Assembly: GCF_002102185.1 (NCBI RefSeq)
Contig: NZ_LQOW01000027.1
Coordinates: forward strand, 45,530-109,529
DNA: 64,000 nt
From: Mycobacterium fragae
GTDB taxonomy: Bacteria; Actinomycetota; Actinomycetes; Mycobacteriales; Mycobacteriaceae
Direction of reading: 5' to 3'
Shown here: piece by piece, positions 1 to 8,605 of the stretch
Numbering within the stretch: position 1 is the stretch's first letter
Layout of the letters: each line of letters opens with the position of its first letter
Notes under the pieces: generated by a model
Databases searched by the model: none
What the model saw: the letters and a program-made list of their open reading frames with translations, nothing else
What the model was told of the DNA's origin: nothing
Program-made: the position numbers and the translations under genes

Positions 1-2202
1 CATTCGTCGGCGATCCGCGCCGCCGGCGACGCCCGGCACACCTTCAACCGGGTGCCCGACTACCCCACCCCCGGCGCGCCGACCGTATACGGCGGCTGGA
101 CCGGCGGCCGGCTCACGGTGTCCAGCTCGTCGTCGGATGCCACAGCTCTGCCCGACGTCGCCACCGCGTCCTCGCCCGCCGCCGCGATCGACGGCGATCC
201 GGCGACCGCGTGGGTGTCCAACGGGCTGCAGTCCGCCGTCGGGCAATGGCTGCAAGTGGACTTCGACCATCCGGTGACCAACGCCGTCATCACGGTCAAA
301 CCCAGTGCGACCGCCGTCGGCGCCCAGGTCCGCAGGATCCAGGTGTCCACCGTCAACGGCACCACCACGCTGCGGTTCGACGAGGCCGGCAAACCGCTGA
401 CCGCGGCGCTGCCATATGGCGAAACGCCGTGGGTACGCGTCACCGCGATCGGCACCAACGACGGATCCGCCGGTGTGCAGTTCGGCATCACCGACCTGTC
501 GATCACCCAATACGACGCCTTCGGGTTCGCGCACCCGGTCGACTTGCGCCACACCGTGCTGGTTCCCGGACCGCCGGGCAATGCCGCGGTCGCCCGGTGG
601 GACCTGGGCGCTGAACCGCTCGACCGACCGGGCTGCGCCGAGGGTCCAGGGGATCCCGGGATTATGCACTGCGCGGCGTCGATGGCGCTGCTACCCGAAA
701 CGCCGGTCACGTTCAGCCGCACGCTGACCGTGCCCCAACCGGTGTCGGTCACGCCGGCCGTCTGGGTGCGCGCACGGCAGGGTCCCAAGCTGGCCGATCT
801 GATCGCCGAGCCGGACACCGCACGGGCCAAGGGTGATTCCGATCTGGTCGATGTCCTCGGCTCGGCGTATGCGACCACCGACGGCGATCCGGCCACCGCG
901 TGGATTGCGCCGCAGCGGGTGGTGCAGCAGAAGACACCGCCGACGCTGACCATCACCCTGCCCCGGCCGACCGAGGTGACCGGGCTGCGCCTGCTGCCCG
1001 CCGCGTCGCCGGTACCCGCGCATCCCACGCTGGTCGCCGTCGACCTCGGCGACGGCCCGCAGGTCCGCGAAGTGCGCACATCCGGCGACGGGGCCGGCGG
1101 AGCACAAAGCCTGTCGCTGAAACCGCGGATCACCGACAGGGTCACGCTCAGCCTGCTCGACTGGGACGACGTCATCGACCGCACCGCGCTGGGCTTCGAC
1201 CAGCTCAAGCCGCCGGGGCTGGCCGAGATCGCGGTGCTCGGCAGCGACCACCGACCCGTGGCGGCCGCCGACCCCGCGCGTAACCGGGCCCGCGCAATCA
1301 CCGTCGACTGCGCCCACGGTCCGGTGCTCGCCATCGCCGGCAGGTTCGTGCACACGACGATCAAGACCACGGTCGGAGCACTGCTGCGCGGCGACCCGGT
1401 GGCCGCCCAACCGTGCGAGCGTCAGCCGATCGCGTTGCCGGCCGGTCAGCAGGAGCTGTTGATCAGCCCGGGCGAGCGGTTCGTCGTCGACGGCGCTCAG
1501 CTATCCGGGCCACTCGCCGCCGAATTGCCCAGTGCCAGAACGGTTCAGGCCGATACCGGGGTATGGAGTCCGGCCCGTCGCGAGATCCGGCTACCGGACG
1601 CGACGACGTCGCGGGTGCTGGTGGTGCCGGAAAGCATCAATCCCGGTTGGGTGGCACGCACCAGCTCCGGGATCAGACTGACGCCGGTAGCGGTCAACGG
1701 ATGGCAGCAGGGCTGGGTGATGCCGGCGGGAACGTCCGGCACCGTCACGCTCGCCTTCGCGCCCAATTCGTGGTACCGGGCCGGCCTGGCCAGCGGGCTG
1801 GCGCTGCTGCCGCTGTTGGCGCTGATGGCGTGGTGGCCCGCGCGCCGCCGGCAGCGAGAAGACGCTCCCGCCCGCCCGTGGGCACCCGGGCCGTGGGCCT
1901 CGGTTGCGCTGCTTTCCGCTGGGGGGCTGGTCGCCGGCGTCGTGGGCGTCGTGGTGTTCGGCGCCGCGTTGGGGCTCCAGTGGATGCTGCGTGATCAGCC
2001 GCGGCACCGGTCGACGGTCAACGTGGTGTTGAGCGCAAGTGGACTGATTCTGGCCGGTGCCGCGCTGTCCCGGCATCCGTGGCGGTCGGTCCACGGTTAC
2101 GCCGGGCACTCCGCCGGTGTGCAACTGCTGGCTCTGATTTCGCTGGCGGCAGTGGCCGCGTCGGTGGTCGTGTCGCGACGGCGGCCCTCGATTTCCGACT
2201 GA
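1..2202 (+). CDS. aftD: AftD, arabinofuranosyltransferase, C-terminal part (5' end outside window)
   Basis: Membrane GT-C arabinofuranosyltransferase that adds arabinofuranose during arabinogalactan and lipoarabinomannan synthesis; family members are about 1,400 residues, so roughly the last half (733 residues) is visible. The frame is open from base 1. Two discoidin-like (F5/8 type C) carbohydrate-binding modules are recognisable from the pair DGDPATAW, seen near visible residues 63 and 295, the first followed by QWLQVDF. Four hydrophobic segments close the protein (about residues 595-613, 633-660, 675-692, 705-727), with a basic tail. The catalytic N-terminal multi-span domain lies upstream of the window. 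The next gene starts 51 bases downstream, matching the Rv0236c-Rv0235c arrangement. Family assignment rests on this architecture and on gene order. Confidence 0.9.
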   Translation, partial: HSSAIRAAGDARHTFNRVPDYPTPGAPTVYGGWTGGRLTVSSSSSDATALPDVATASSPAAAIDGDPATAWVSNGLQSAVGQWLQVDFDHPVTNAVITVKPSATAVGAQVRRIQVSTVNGTTTLRFDEAGKPLTAALPYGETPWVRVTAIGTNDGSAGVQFGITDLSITQYDAFGFAHPVDLRHTVLVPGPPGNAAVARWDLGAEPLDRPGCAEGPGDPGIMHCAASMALLPETPVTFSRTLTVPQPVSVTPAVWVRARQGPKLADLIAEPDTARAKGDSDLVDVLGSAYATTDGDPATAWIAPQRVVQQKTPPTLTITLPRPTEVTGLRLLPAASPVPAHPTLVAVDLGDGPQVREVRTSGDGAGGAQSLSLKPRITDRVTLSLLDWDDVIDRTALGFDQLKPPGLAEIAVLGSDHRPVAAADPARNRARAITVDCAHGPVLAIAGRFVHTTIKTTVGALLRGDPVAAQPCERQPIALPAGQQELLISPGERFVVDGAQLSGPLAAELPSARTVQADTGVWSPARREIRLPDATTSRVLVVPESINPGWVARTSSGIRLTPVAVNGWQQGWVMPAGTSGTVTLAFAPNSWYRAGLASGLALLPLLALMAWWPARRRQREDAPARPWAPGPWASVALLSAGGLVAGVVGVVVFGAALGLQWMLRDQPRHRSTVNVVLSASGLILAGAALSRHPWRSVHGYAGHSAGVQLLALISLAAVAASVVVSRRRPSISD

Positions 2203-2253
2203 TTGGCGAGATACGCGGGACAATGGACGCTTACCGTCCAAGGAGCCGCGGGC

Positions 2254-3702
2254 ATGGGATGGTTGAGCGCACCCGAATATTGGCTGGGCCGACTGATACT
2301 GGAGCGCGGTATCGCGGCCGTGTACCTGATTGCATTCGTCGCTGCCGCGCGCCAATTCCGCGCGCTGATCGGCGAGCACGGAATGTTGCCGGTCCCCCAA
2401 TATCTGGCGCGGGTGTCCTTCCGCCAGGTGCCGAGCCTCTTCCACTTCCGCTATTCCGATCGGCTGTTCGCCGTCGTCGCGTGGCTGGGTGCGGCGCTGT
2501 CGGCGGCGATCATCGCTGGGGTGACCGGCCTGGTGCCGCTTTGGGCGGCGATGTCGATGTGGCTGCTGCTCTGGATTCTTTATCTGTCGATCGTCAACGT
2601 CGGACAGACCTGGTATTCGTTCGGCTGGGAGTCGCTGCTACTGGAGACCGGTTTTCTGGCGATCTTCCTCGGAAACGACCGGGTCGCTCCGCCGCTGCTG
2701 ACGATGTGGTTGGCGCGCTTGCTGCTGTTCCGGCTCGAGTTCGGTGCGGGACTGATCAAGCTGCGTGGCGACTCGTGCTGGCGCGATCTGACCTGCCTGT
2801 ACTACCACCACGAGACGCAACCGATGCCCGGGCCGCTGAGCTGGTTCTTCCATCATTTGCCCAAGCCGCTGCACCGAATCGAGGTGGCGGGCAACCATTT
2901 CGCGCAGCTCGTGGTGCCGTTCGGGTTGTTCGCCCCGCAGCCGGTGGCCAGCGTGGCGGGGGCGATTGTCGTCATCACCCAACTGTGGTTGGTGGCCTCC
3001 GGCAACTTCGCGTGGCTCAACTGGTTGACGATTCTGTTGGGCTGCAGCGTAATAGACGCGTCGTCATGGTCGGCCGTGTTTCCGATCCCAGCGCCGTCCG
3101 CGATGGCTTCGACGCCGCCGTGGTTCGCCGGCCTGGTGATCGTGTTCGCGGCGGTGTCGCTGTTTTTGACCTACTGGCCGGTGCGCAACATGATTTCCCG
3201 CGCACAGCGAATGAACATGTCATTCAACCCCCTCCATTTGATCAACACCTACGGCGCATTCGGCAGCATCGGGCGAACCCGCCGGGAGGTGGTGATCGAA
3301 GGTACCGACGAGGCAGAGATCACCGATCACACGGTGTGGAAGGAATACGAGTTCAAGGGCAAGCCCGGAGCGATTCGCCGGCTGCCGCCGCAATGGGCGC
3401 CGTATCACCTCCGCCTGGACTGGCTGATGTGGTTCGCGGCCATCTCCCCGCACTACGCATACCCGTGGCTTCGGGGATTCCTGGTACGGCTACTGCAGAA
3501 CGACCCGCCGACGCTGCGTCTGCTGCGCCACAATCCCTTCCCGGATACGCCGCCGCGCTATGTGCGAGCCCAGCTTTACCGCTACCGGTTCACCACATGG
3601 CGGGAACTCGTGCGCGAACGGGCGTGGTGGCATCGCACACTCGAGGGTGGTTACCTGCGACCCGTTGCGTTGGAGAAGGTGACGTTCCGGGGAGCCGAGT
3701 GA
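2254..3702 (+). CDS. Lipase maturation factor (LMF1) family membrane protein, Rv0235c-like
   Basis: 482-residue polytopic membrane protein, the same length as Rv0235c. The start is the ATG at 2254, 8 bases after AAGGAG (2240-2245); the frame also opens at TTG 2203, directly after the aftD stop, but lacks a ribosome-binding site there. Hydrophobic spans fill the first two thirds. The C-terminal third carries the LMF1-type signature VWKEYEFKGKPG and a later WAPYHLRLDWLMWF segment. Animal LMF1 helps lipases fold in the ER; the bacterial role is unknown. Close linkage to aftD suggests co-transcription and a possible envelope role (inference). A degraded copy of bases 3024-3171 lies at 8216-8365. 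Confidence 0.85.
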   Translation: MGWLSAPEYWLGRLILERGIAAVYLIAFVAAARQFRALIGEHGMLPVPQYLARVSFRQVPSLFHFRYSDRLFAVVAWLGAALSAAIIAGVTGLVPLWAAMSMWLLLWILYLSIVNVGQTWYSFGWESLLLETGFLAIFLGNDRVAPPLLTMWLARLLLFRLEFGAGLIKLRGDSCWRDLTCLYYHHETQPMPGPLSWFFHHLPKPLHRIEVAGNHFAQLVVPFGLFAPQPVASVAGAIVVITQLWLVASGNFAWLNWLTILLGCSVIDASSWSAVFPIPAPSAMASTPPWFAGLVIVFAAVSLFLTYWPVRNMISRAQRMNMSFNPLHLINTYGAFGSIGRTRREVVIEGTDEAEITDHTVWKEYEFKGKPGAIRRLPPQWAPYHLRLDWLMWFAAISPHYAYPWLRGFLVRLLQNDPPTLRLLRHNPFPDTPPRYVRAQLYRYRFTTWRELVRERAWWHRTLEGGYLRPVALEKVTFRGAE

Positions 3703-3765
3703 GGTTAGGCGCTCAGATTGGCGGCGCGGATCCCGTCTCCGACCTTTTGTCGACGGCAGGATCAA

Positions 3766-4875
3766 TTACACCGCGGGGACGTCACGCGTCGTGTCGGCGC
3801 GCGGTCCGGCAGCGTCCCTGCGCAACCCAATTGACGGCGGGATGGCCTCGGCAGAAATACGGCGGCTGAATACCCAATACGTCCAAGCCTGGGCAACGAG
3901 TACCGCCGGGGCGGTGATTAGCGCGGCCCACGTCATGATCTTCAGCGTGTAGGGAGTCGACGACCCGTTGTAGATGGTGACGCTCCACTGCGGGTTCAGT
4001 GTCGACGGCACCAGGTTGGGATACAGCGCGCCAAATAGCAGCACGACGACCGCGGCGACGACGAGCGTTGTGCAGACGAAAGTCCACCCCTCCCTGGGGT
4101 TTCCGGTCATGATTTTCAGGCCGATCCGCTGACGCCACACAAGTGCGACCGCGGCCAGCTGGGCGGCTACGGCGACCGCCAGCAGATACCAGGTCCAGTC
4201 CTTTCCATGGGCCAACTGGGTCCACAGGCCGAATACTGCGACGACGGCCGTCACGGGCAATGACATGACTGTTGCGAAACGCAACGCGTCTTCGCGAACG
4301 CCTTGGGCGGTCTTGAGGACCAGAAAAGCCGCACCGTGGAATAGGAACAGGGCGGTGGTCGCCACACCGCCCAACACAGTGTAGGGGTTGATGATGTCGC
4401 CGAACGCGAGATGGACCCGATGGTTCGCGTCCACCGGCAGTCCCCGTATCAGGATCGCGAATGCGACGCCCCAGAGCACTGCGGGGAGCCAGGATCCGGC
4501 CGCGATGCCGATATCGGCCCAACTGCGCCACTTTGTGTCGTCGATCTTCCCACGCCATTCGATGGCCACGGCACGCAGGATCATCCCGAACAAAATGGCC
4601 AGCAAGGGTAGATAGAGCGCAGAAAAAACCGTGGCGTACCAGTTGGGGAACGCGGCGAACATGGAACCGCCGGCGACGATCAGCCACACTTCGTTGCCGT
4701 CCCAGACCGGCCCGATCGTGTTGAGGACGGTTCGTCGGTGCTGCTCGGCGTCGCCCTTGGCGACGCGGCCCAGCGGCGCCATCAACATCCCAACCCCGAA
4801 GTCGAAGCCCTCCAGAATGAAAAAGCCGACGAATAGTGCGGCGAGGATTGCGAACCAGAGTTCATGCAAATCCAC
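3766..4875 (-). CDS. cydB: Cytochrome bd oxidase subunit II
   Basis: 369-residue integral membrane protein. Cytochrome bd reduces oxygen to water with menaquinol as donor and supports respiration at low oxygen or under nitric oxide and peroxide stress. The N-terminus has the CydB pattern LEGFDFGVGM followed by GPVWDGNEVW. GTG start at 4875, 16 bases downstream of the cydA stop, so the two subunits form an operon read cydA then cydB. The last 30 residues are polar and poorly conserved. No cydDC (cytochrome bd assembly ABC exporter) is linked here. In M. tuberculosis cydAB sits elsewhere (Rv1623c-Rv1622c), so this is either a second copy or a relocated locus. Confidence 0.93.
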   Translation of the reverse strand: MDLHELWFAILAALFVGFFILEGFDFGVGMLMAPLGRVAKGDAEQHRRTVLNTIGPVWDGNEVWLIVAGGSMFAAFPNWYATVFSALYLPLLAILFGMILRAVAIEWRGKIDDTKWRSWADIGIAAGSWLPAVLWGVAFAILIRGLPVDANHRVHLAFGDIINPYTVLGGVATTALFLFHGAAFLVLKTAQGVREDALRFATVMSLPVTAVVAVFGLWTQLAHGKDWTWYLLAVAVAAQLAAVALVWRQRIGLKIMTGNPREGWTFVCTTLVVAAVVVLLFGALYPNLVPSTLNPQWSVTIYNGSSTPYTLKIMTWAALITAPAVLVAQAWTYWVFSRRISAEAIPPSIGLRRDAAGPRADTTRDVPAV

Positions 4876-4891
4876 CGGCGATCAATTCCTT

Positions 4892-6340
4892 TCAGTACGC
4901 GAACGACAGCGGCGCAACCTCGTCCTCACTCGGCGCCGCGGGAGGCGCTGGTTCGGCATCGTGCTCCTGGGGCCCGGCAACCACGTAGCGGCGCATCAAC
5001 CCGAACCAGATCACCGCGAGCACACCGTAGACCAGCGTGAGTGTGATCAGCGAGAACAGCACCATACCGGCGACGTGGTCGGACACGCCCTGGTGCACGG
5101 TGATGTGGATCATCGGATCCCCGTTCGGGTTGGGTGCCACGATCCACGGTTGGCGGCCCATTTCGGTGAATATCCACCCGGCGCTGTTGGCCAAGAACGG
5201 GGTCGGGATCGTCAGCAGCGCGAACCAGGACAGCCACCGCAGCTTGGGAATGCGGCCGCCTCGCGTCATCCATAGGGCCGCAAGGCAAAACAATAGCGGC
5301 ACGGCGAGCAGTCCGACCATCGCGCGGAACGACCAGTACGTCACGAACAGGTTCGGCTGGTAGTTGCCCGGTCCGAACTGTTTCTCGTCTCGCTGTTGGA
5401 TGTCTTTGACACCTTCGAGCGTTACACCGCTGAACTTGCCTTCGGCCAGGAAGGGCAGCGCGTATCGCGCCTCGAGGACGCGCACGACGCTGTCGCAATT
5501 GTTGTGGGTACCCACCGTCAGGATCGAGAACGTTGGGTCGGTTGCCGTGTGGCACAAAGATTCCGCCGACGCCATTTTCATCGGCTGCTGCTTGAACATC
5601 AGCTTGCCCTGGACGTCCCCGGTGAAGAACAGCGCCACGGCGGCCACCAGCACAACCCAGCAGCCCAGGATGGTCGCCGGTCGGTACATGGTGCGCGCCT
5701 CGTCCGCTGTCGGTTCGCGCACCATCAACCAGGTAGAGATCGCGGCGACGAACACACCGGCGGTCACCCAGCTGCCCACGACAGTATGCGTAAATGCCGC
5801 TATCGCAGTGTTATTCGTGAAAAGCGCTACGATACTGTCGAGTTCGGCGCGTTTGGTCGCCGGGTTGTAATGCGCTCCGACCGGATGTTGCATAAACGAG
5901 TTGGCGGCGATGATAAAGAACGCAGAGACGTTCACCGAGATCGCCACGACCCAGATGCATCCCAGGTGCACGAGGCGCGGCAGCCGGCTCCAGCCGAAGA
6001 TCCACAATCCGACGAAGACCGACTCGAAGAAGAACGCGGCGAGCCCCTCCATGGCCAGTGGTGCGCCGAAGATGTCACCGACGAAGCGTGAATATTCGCT
6101 CCAGTTCATGCCGAACTGGAACTCTTGGACGATCCCGGTTGCCACCCCCAACGCAAAGTTGATCAGGAACAACTTGCCGAAAAACTTCGCCAATCGATAC
6201 CAGGAGGTGTTGTCGGTGACCACCCAGACCGTCTGCATCAACGCGATCAGCGGAGCCAGTCCGATCGTCAGCGGCACCATGATGAAGTGGTAGACGGTCG
6301 TGATCCCGAACTGCCACCGCGAAACATCGACTATGCCCAT
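4892..6340 (-). CDS. cydA: Cytochrome bd oxidase subunit I
   Basis: 482-residue quinol-oxidising subunit carrying haems b558, b595 and d. The N-terminus WQFGITTVYHF places the conserved haem ligand His at residue 18. A second conserved His lies in AFTHTVVGSW, and the haem b558 Met lies in GWIFTEMGRQPW. The GTHNNC segment is in the quinol-loop area. The C-terminus is a short Pro/Ala/Glu-rich tail. ATG start at 6340; a dehydrogenase gene on the same strand ends 45 bases upstream (its stop is at 6386). It is the first gene of cydAB; the short gap leaves open whether it has its own promoter. Confidence 0.93.
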   Translation of the reverse strand: MGIVDVSRWQFGITTVYHFIMVPLTIGLAPLIALMQTVWVVTDNTSWYRLAKFFGKLFLINFALGVATGIVQEFQFGMNWSEYSRFVGDIFGAPLAMEGLAAFFFESVFVGLWIFGWSRLPRLVHLGCIWVVAISVNVSAFFIIAANSFMQHPVGAHYNPATKRAELDSIVALFTNNTAIAAFTHTVVGSWVTAGVFVAAISTWLMVREPTADEARTMYRPATILGCWVVLVAAVALFFTGDVQGKLMFKQQPMKMASAESLCHTATDPTFSILTVGTHNNCDSVVRVLEARYALPFLAEGKFSGVTLEGVKDIQQRDEKQFGPGNYQPNLFVTYWSFRAMVGLLAVPLLFCLAALWMTRGGRIPKLRWLSWFALLTIPTPFLANSAGWIFTEMGRQPWIVAPNPNGDPMIHITVHQGVSDHVAGMVLFSLITLTLVYGVLAVIWFGLMRRYVVAGPQEHDAEPAPPAAPSEDEVAPLSFAY

Positions 6341-6385
6341 CAGCGCTGACCTACCGAGTCGAATTGGTTGGGCATCGCTGTTCTC

Positions 6386-7942
6386 CTACTTGACTCCGGG
6401 CAGCCGTTTGAGGGCGCGCAGTCCAGCGGTCATGATCCGCGCATAGCGGTCGGGCTTTAGCCAAGTCGGGGCGCCGACGGGCAGCAGGCGTTCGGTCGCA
6501 ATCGTCTGCGATTCGGTGTATTTGAGGATTCCGTGCTCACCATGGCGGCGCCCGAGGCCCGACGCCTTCATGCCGCCCATCGGTGCGTCGACCGATCCCC
6601 AGGCCGCCGCATAGGCCTCGTTGACATTGACGGTGCCCGCCTGCAGGCGGGCGGCAACTCGCTGGCCGTGCTTCGGATCCGAGGTCCAGACGCTGAAGTT
6701 GAGGCCGTAGTCGCTGTCGTTGGCCTTCGCGATCGCCTGGTCCTCGCTCTCGACGCGGTAGAGCGACACAACCGGCCCGAACGTCTCGTCGGCGAACGCA
6801 AGCATGCCTTCGCGAACCCCGGAAAGGATTGTCGGCTCGTAGAAGTGCGGTCCGATGTCGGGGCGCGCCTTGCCACCGGCCAGCACGGCGGCGCCCTTGG
6901 CCACCGCGTCGTCGACATGGTCGATTACGGTCTTGAGCTGCTTCTCGGAGATCAGCGAACCCATATCGCCCGAGTAGTCCAGGGCGGCGGAGAGTTTCAA
7001 CGCCTTGGCGGCGTCCGCGTAACGCGTGGTGAATTCATCCCACAGGGTCGCCGGGACGTAGATGCGCTCGACCGAGATGCACAACTGCCCGGCATTGGAG
7101 AACGCGGCCCGCAGCGCGCCAGATACCGCCTTGCCGACATCGGCGTCGTCGAGGACGAGCAGCGCGTTCTTGCCGCCCAACTCCATCGAGCAGTCGATCA
7201 GCTGGTGACCCGCCTGCGCCGCGACGGTGCGGCCGACAGCGGTGGAACCGGTGAACATCAAATAGTCCGACTGCTCGATGATCGGCGCGCCTAACTCCGA
7301 GCCGGATCCGGTGACGACTTGCACCAAACCCGGCGGCATGCCGGCCTCCTCGAGCAACTGCACCGCCCACAGCGCCGAAAACGGTGTCTGCTGATCGGGT
7401 TTGGTCAGCACCGCATTGCCTGCGACGATCGCCGGGATGGCGTCGCTGATGCCGAGCGTCAGCGGATAGTTCCACGGCGAGATGATGCCGACCAGGCCCT
7501 TGGGGTGATGGAGTTCGGTGACCTGGGTGAGCATCAGCTGCACACCTTGACGTCGTTTCGGACGCAGGTAGTCGGCGGCGGTATTGGCGTAGTACCGGGC
7601 CGTCAAGCATACGTCGAGGACTTCCTCGAACGCATGCCGGCGCGCCTTGCCGTTCTCCAGTTGGATCAGATCGAGGACTTCATCCTGTCGCTTGAGCACC
7701 AGATCGTGGAAGCGCAGCAGCACGGAAGCTCGTTCCTTGATCGGCCGGGCGGCCCATCCCGGCTGAACCGCCCGGGCGCGCGCGGCGGCAGCGGCTACAT
7801 CATCAGGTGTGCAGCGCGGGACATCCCCAAGCGGCTGACCGGTCATCGCGTTGGTGACCTCCAGGCGGGAGGGCGCGTCCGCGGCTTCCACCTGGCTCGC
7901 CAATTCTTTGAGAAAAACAGTGTTTCCGTCGAATGCGGTCAT
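6386..7942 (-). CDS. NAD(P)-dependent aldehyde dehydrogenase, GabD2-like succinate-semialdehyde dehydrogenase
   Basis: 518-residue aldehyde dehydrogenase, the same length as M. tuberculosis GabD2 (Rv1731) and similar along its length. It should oxidise an aldehyde, plausibly succinic semialdehyde, to the acid. Seen: the cofactor-site segment ISPWNYPLTL, MFTGSTAVGRT, the catalytic-Glu motif MELGGKN, and the nucleophile in SNAGQLCISVERIY. The C-terminus has the family end GRRHGEHGILKYTESQT. The ATG at 7942 directly abuts the fragment region 7945-8365, so its promoter lies in that debris or further right. The substrate is inferred from family; a broad-range aldehyde dehydrogenase is the alternative. 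Confidence 0.85.
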   Translation of the reverse strand: MTAFDGNTVFLKELASQVEAADAPSRLEVTNAMTGQPLGDVPRCTPDDVAAAAARARAVQPGWAARPIKERASVLLRFHDLVLKRQDEVLDLIQLENGKARRHAFEEVLDVCLTARYYANTAADYLRPKRRQGVQLMLTQVTELHHPKGLVGIISPWNYPLTLGISDAIPAIVAGNAVLTKPDQQTPFSALWAVQLLEEAGMPPGLVQVVTGSGSELGAPIIEQSDYLMFTGSTAVGRTVAAQAGHQLIDCSMELGGKNALLVLDDADVGKAVSGALRAAFSNAGQLCISVERIYVPATLWDEFTTRYADAAKALKLSAALDYSGDMGSLISEKQLKTVIDHVDDAVAKGAAVLAGGKARPDIGPHFYEPTILSGVREGMLAFADETFGPVVSLYRVESEDQAIAKANDSDYGLNFSVWTSDPKHGQRVAARLQAGTVNVNEAYAAAWGSVDAPMGGMKASGLGRRHGEHGILKYTESQTIATERLLPVGAPTWLKPDRYARIMTAGLRALKRLPGVK

Positions 7943-7944
7943 GA

Positions 7945-8121
7945 CTTTGCCAGAATACGCTTCGAGTGTTCTTGCGCACCGGCTCGAGTTACAAGGCGGC
8001 CGCCGAGGAGCTGCATCTGCATTCTGACTCTGTGAAGTACCGCGTCCACAGGGCCGTCGAACGCCGCGGCAGACCGATCACGGACGACCGCCTCGACGTC
8101 GAAGTCGCCTTGCTGCTTTGA
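7945..8121 (+). pseudogene. C-terminal remnant of a PucR/CdaR-family regulator
   Basis: The frame is closed on the left by TGA at 7942-7944 and on the right by TGA at 8119-8121. It encodes about 58 residues, of which the last 54 match the C-terminal helix-turn-helix of PucR-type activators: TLRVFLRTG, YKAAAEELHLH, SVKYRVHRA, then GRPITDDRLDVEVALLL and stop. There is no start codon with a ribosome-binding site and no N-terminal sensory domain, so this is the stump of a larger gene. It begins just outside the start codon of the divergent aldehyde dehydrogenase. Such regulators often flank catabolic aldehyde dehydrogenases, so it may once have controlled that gene (inference). Confidence 0.7.
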
Positions 8122-8154
8122 CACTGGTACGGCGCCGCCGTATTGCGGTAGCTA

Positions 8155-8217
8155 TTACAACGTCTCGCCCAGCTGACCGAGCCGCTCGGTCAGCCGCAGG
8201 ATCTCCGAATAGTCGGT
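8155..8217 (-). pseudogene. Decayed copy of the 3' end of the AlsS-like ThDP enzyme gene
   Basis: Read on the minus strand this stretch encodes DYSEILRLTERLGQLGETL plus stop, nearly the same as the C-terminus of the ThDP enzyme that ends at 10479 (DYSENLRLTERLGQLDETL plus stop). By eye about 85 percent of bases agree over roughly 65 positions. Only the last ~20 codons survive; homology stops at about 8217, where a fragment of another gene begins. Confidence 0.8.
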
Positions 8218-8365
8218 TGGCGATTCTGTTGGGCTGCAGCGTAATCGACGCTTCGTCATGGTCGGCCGTGTTCCCGATCCCAGCACCGCCCGCGATGGCC
8301 CAAGACCCCGCCGGTTCGCCCGCCTGGTGATCGTGTTCGCGGCGGTGTCGCTGTTTTTGACCTAC
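8216..8365 (+). pseudogene. Decayed internal copy of the LMF1-family gene (from 3024-3171)
   Basis: About 150 bases match the middle of the LMF1-like gene (3024-3171) with long identical runs, including GATTCTGTTGGGCTGCAGCG and the stretch from GTGATCGTGTTCGCGG to TTTTTGACCTAC. A one-base deletion near 8305 and several substitutions break the frame relative to the parent. Homology ends at the ACCTAC at 8361-8366. From there to about 8470 I recognise nothing. It joins the ThDP-enzyme fragment with no spacer. Confidence 0.85.
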
Positions 8366-8473
8366 GCTTGCGGGCTGGCCACGCCATCCGAGGTGCCCAT
8401 CCGACGCAGCCGCTACTTAACTCCATACGCGGCCCTTGGCCTTATGCGTTTGGTATGAGGATGGCGGGCACCG

Positions 8474-8496
8474 TTGATAACGACAACCATTTTCAA
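8474..8496. promoter_or_regulatory. Zur-like (FurB) operator candidate upstream of the PPE gene
   Basis: A 23-base imperfect palindrome with arms TTGATAACG and CATTTTCAA around the centre ACAAC; 7 of 9 arm positions are complementary. AT-rich arms of the TGATAA/TTTTCA kind are typical of mycobacterial zinc-uptake-regulator boxes. It stands out against the GC-rich background, about 50 bases before a short ORF and 109 bases before a PPE gene that has a His/Asp/Glu-rich stretch. Assignment to Zur rather than another Fur-family protein is inferred. Confidence 0.5.
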
Positions 8497-8545
8497 ATAC
8501 CGTCTCGGCGACCCGTTAGCCTTTCCAGCCCAGGAGTTGCCGAAG

Positions 8546-8605
8546 ATGACGTTGCCTGCCGCACCCACCACGCTGATCGCTGACTGCAGCGGGGGCATTC
8601 GCTGA
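8546..8605 (+). CDS. Short upstream ORF coupled to the PPE gene (19 codons)
   Basis: ATG at 8546 follows AGGAG (8532-8536) at 9-base spacing. It encodes a 19-residue peptide ending CSGGIR. Its TGA (8603-8605) overlaps the PPE ATG (8605-8607) as TGATG, which usually means translational coupling. The peptide has no recognised family. It could be a leader peptide or simply a ribosome-loading site; expression is not established. Confidence 0.45.
   Translation: MTLPAAPTTLIADCSGGIR

Noticed and set aside
60..1370. 436-codon open frame on the minus strand inside aftD
   Set aside because: Antisense shadow of a real gene in high-GC DNA; the plus frame has clear domains and continues from outside the window.
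2079..3869. 596-codon plus-strand frame overlapping aftD and the LMF1-like gene
   Set aside because: Arg/Pro/Ala-rich shadow frame; the LMF1 frame has membrane spans, a ribosome-binding site and family motifs.
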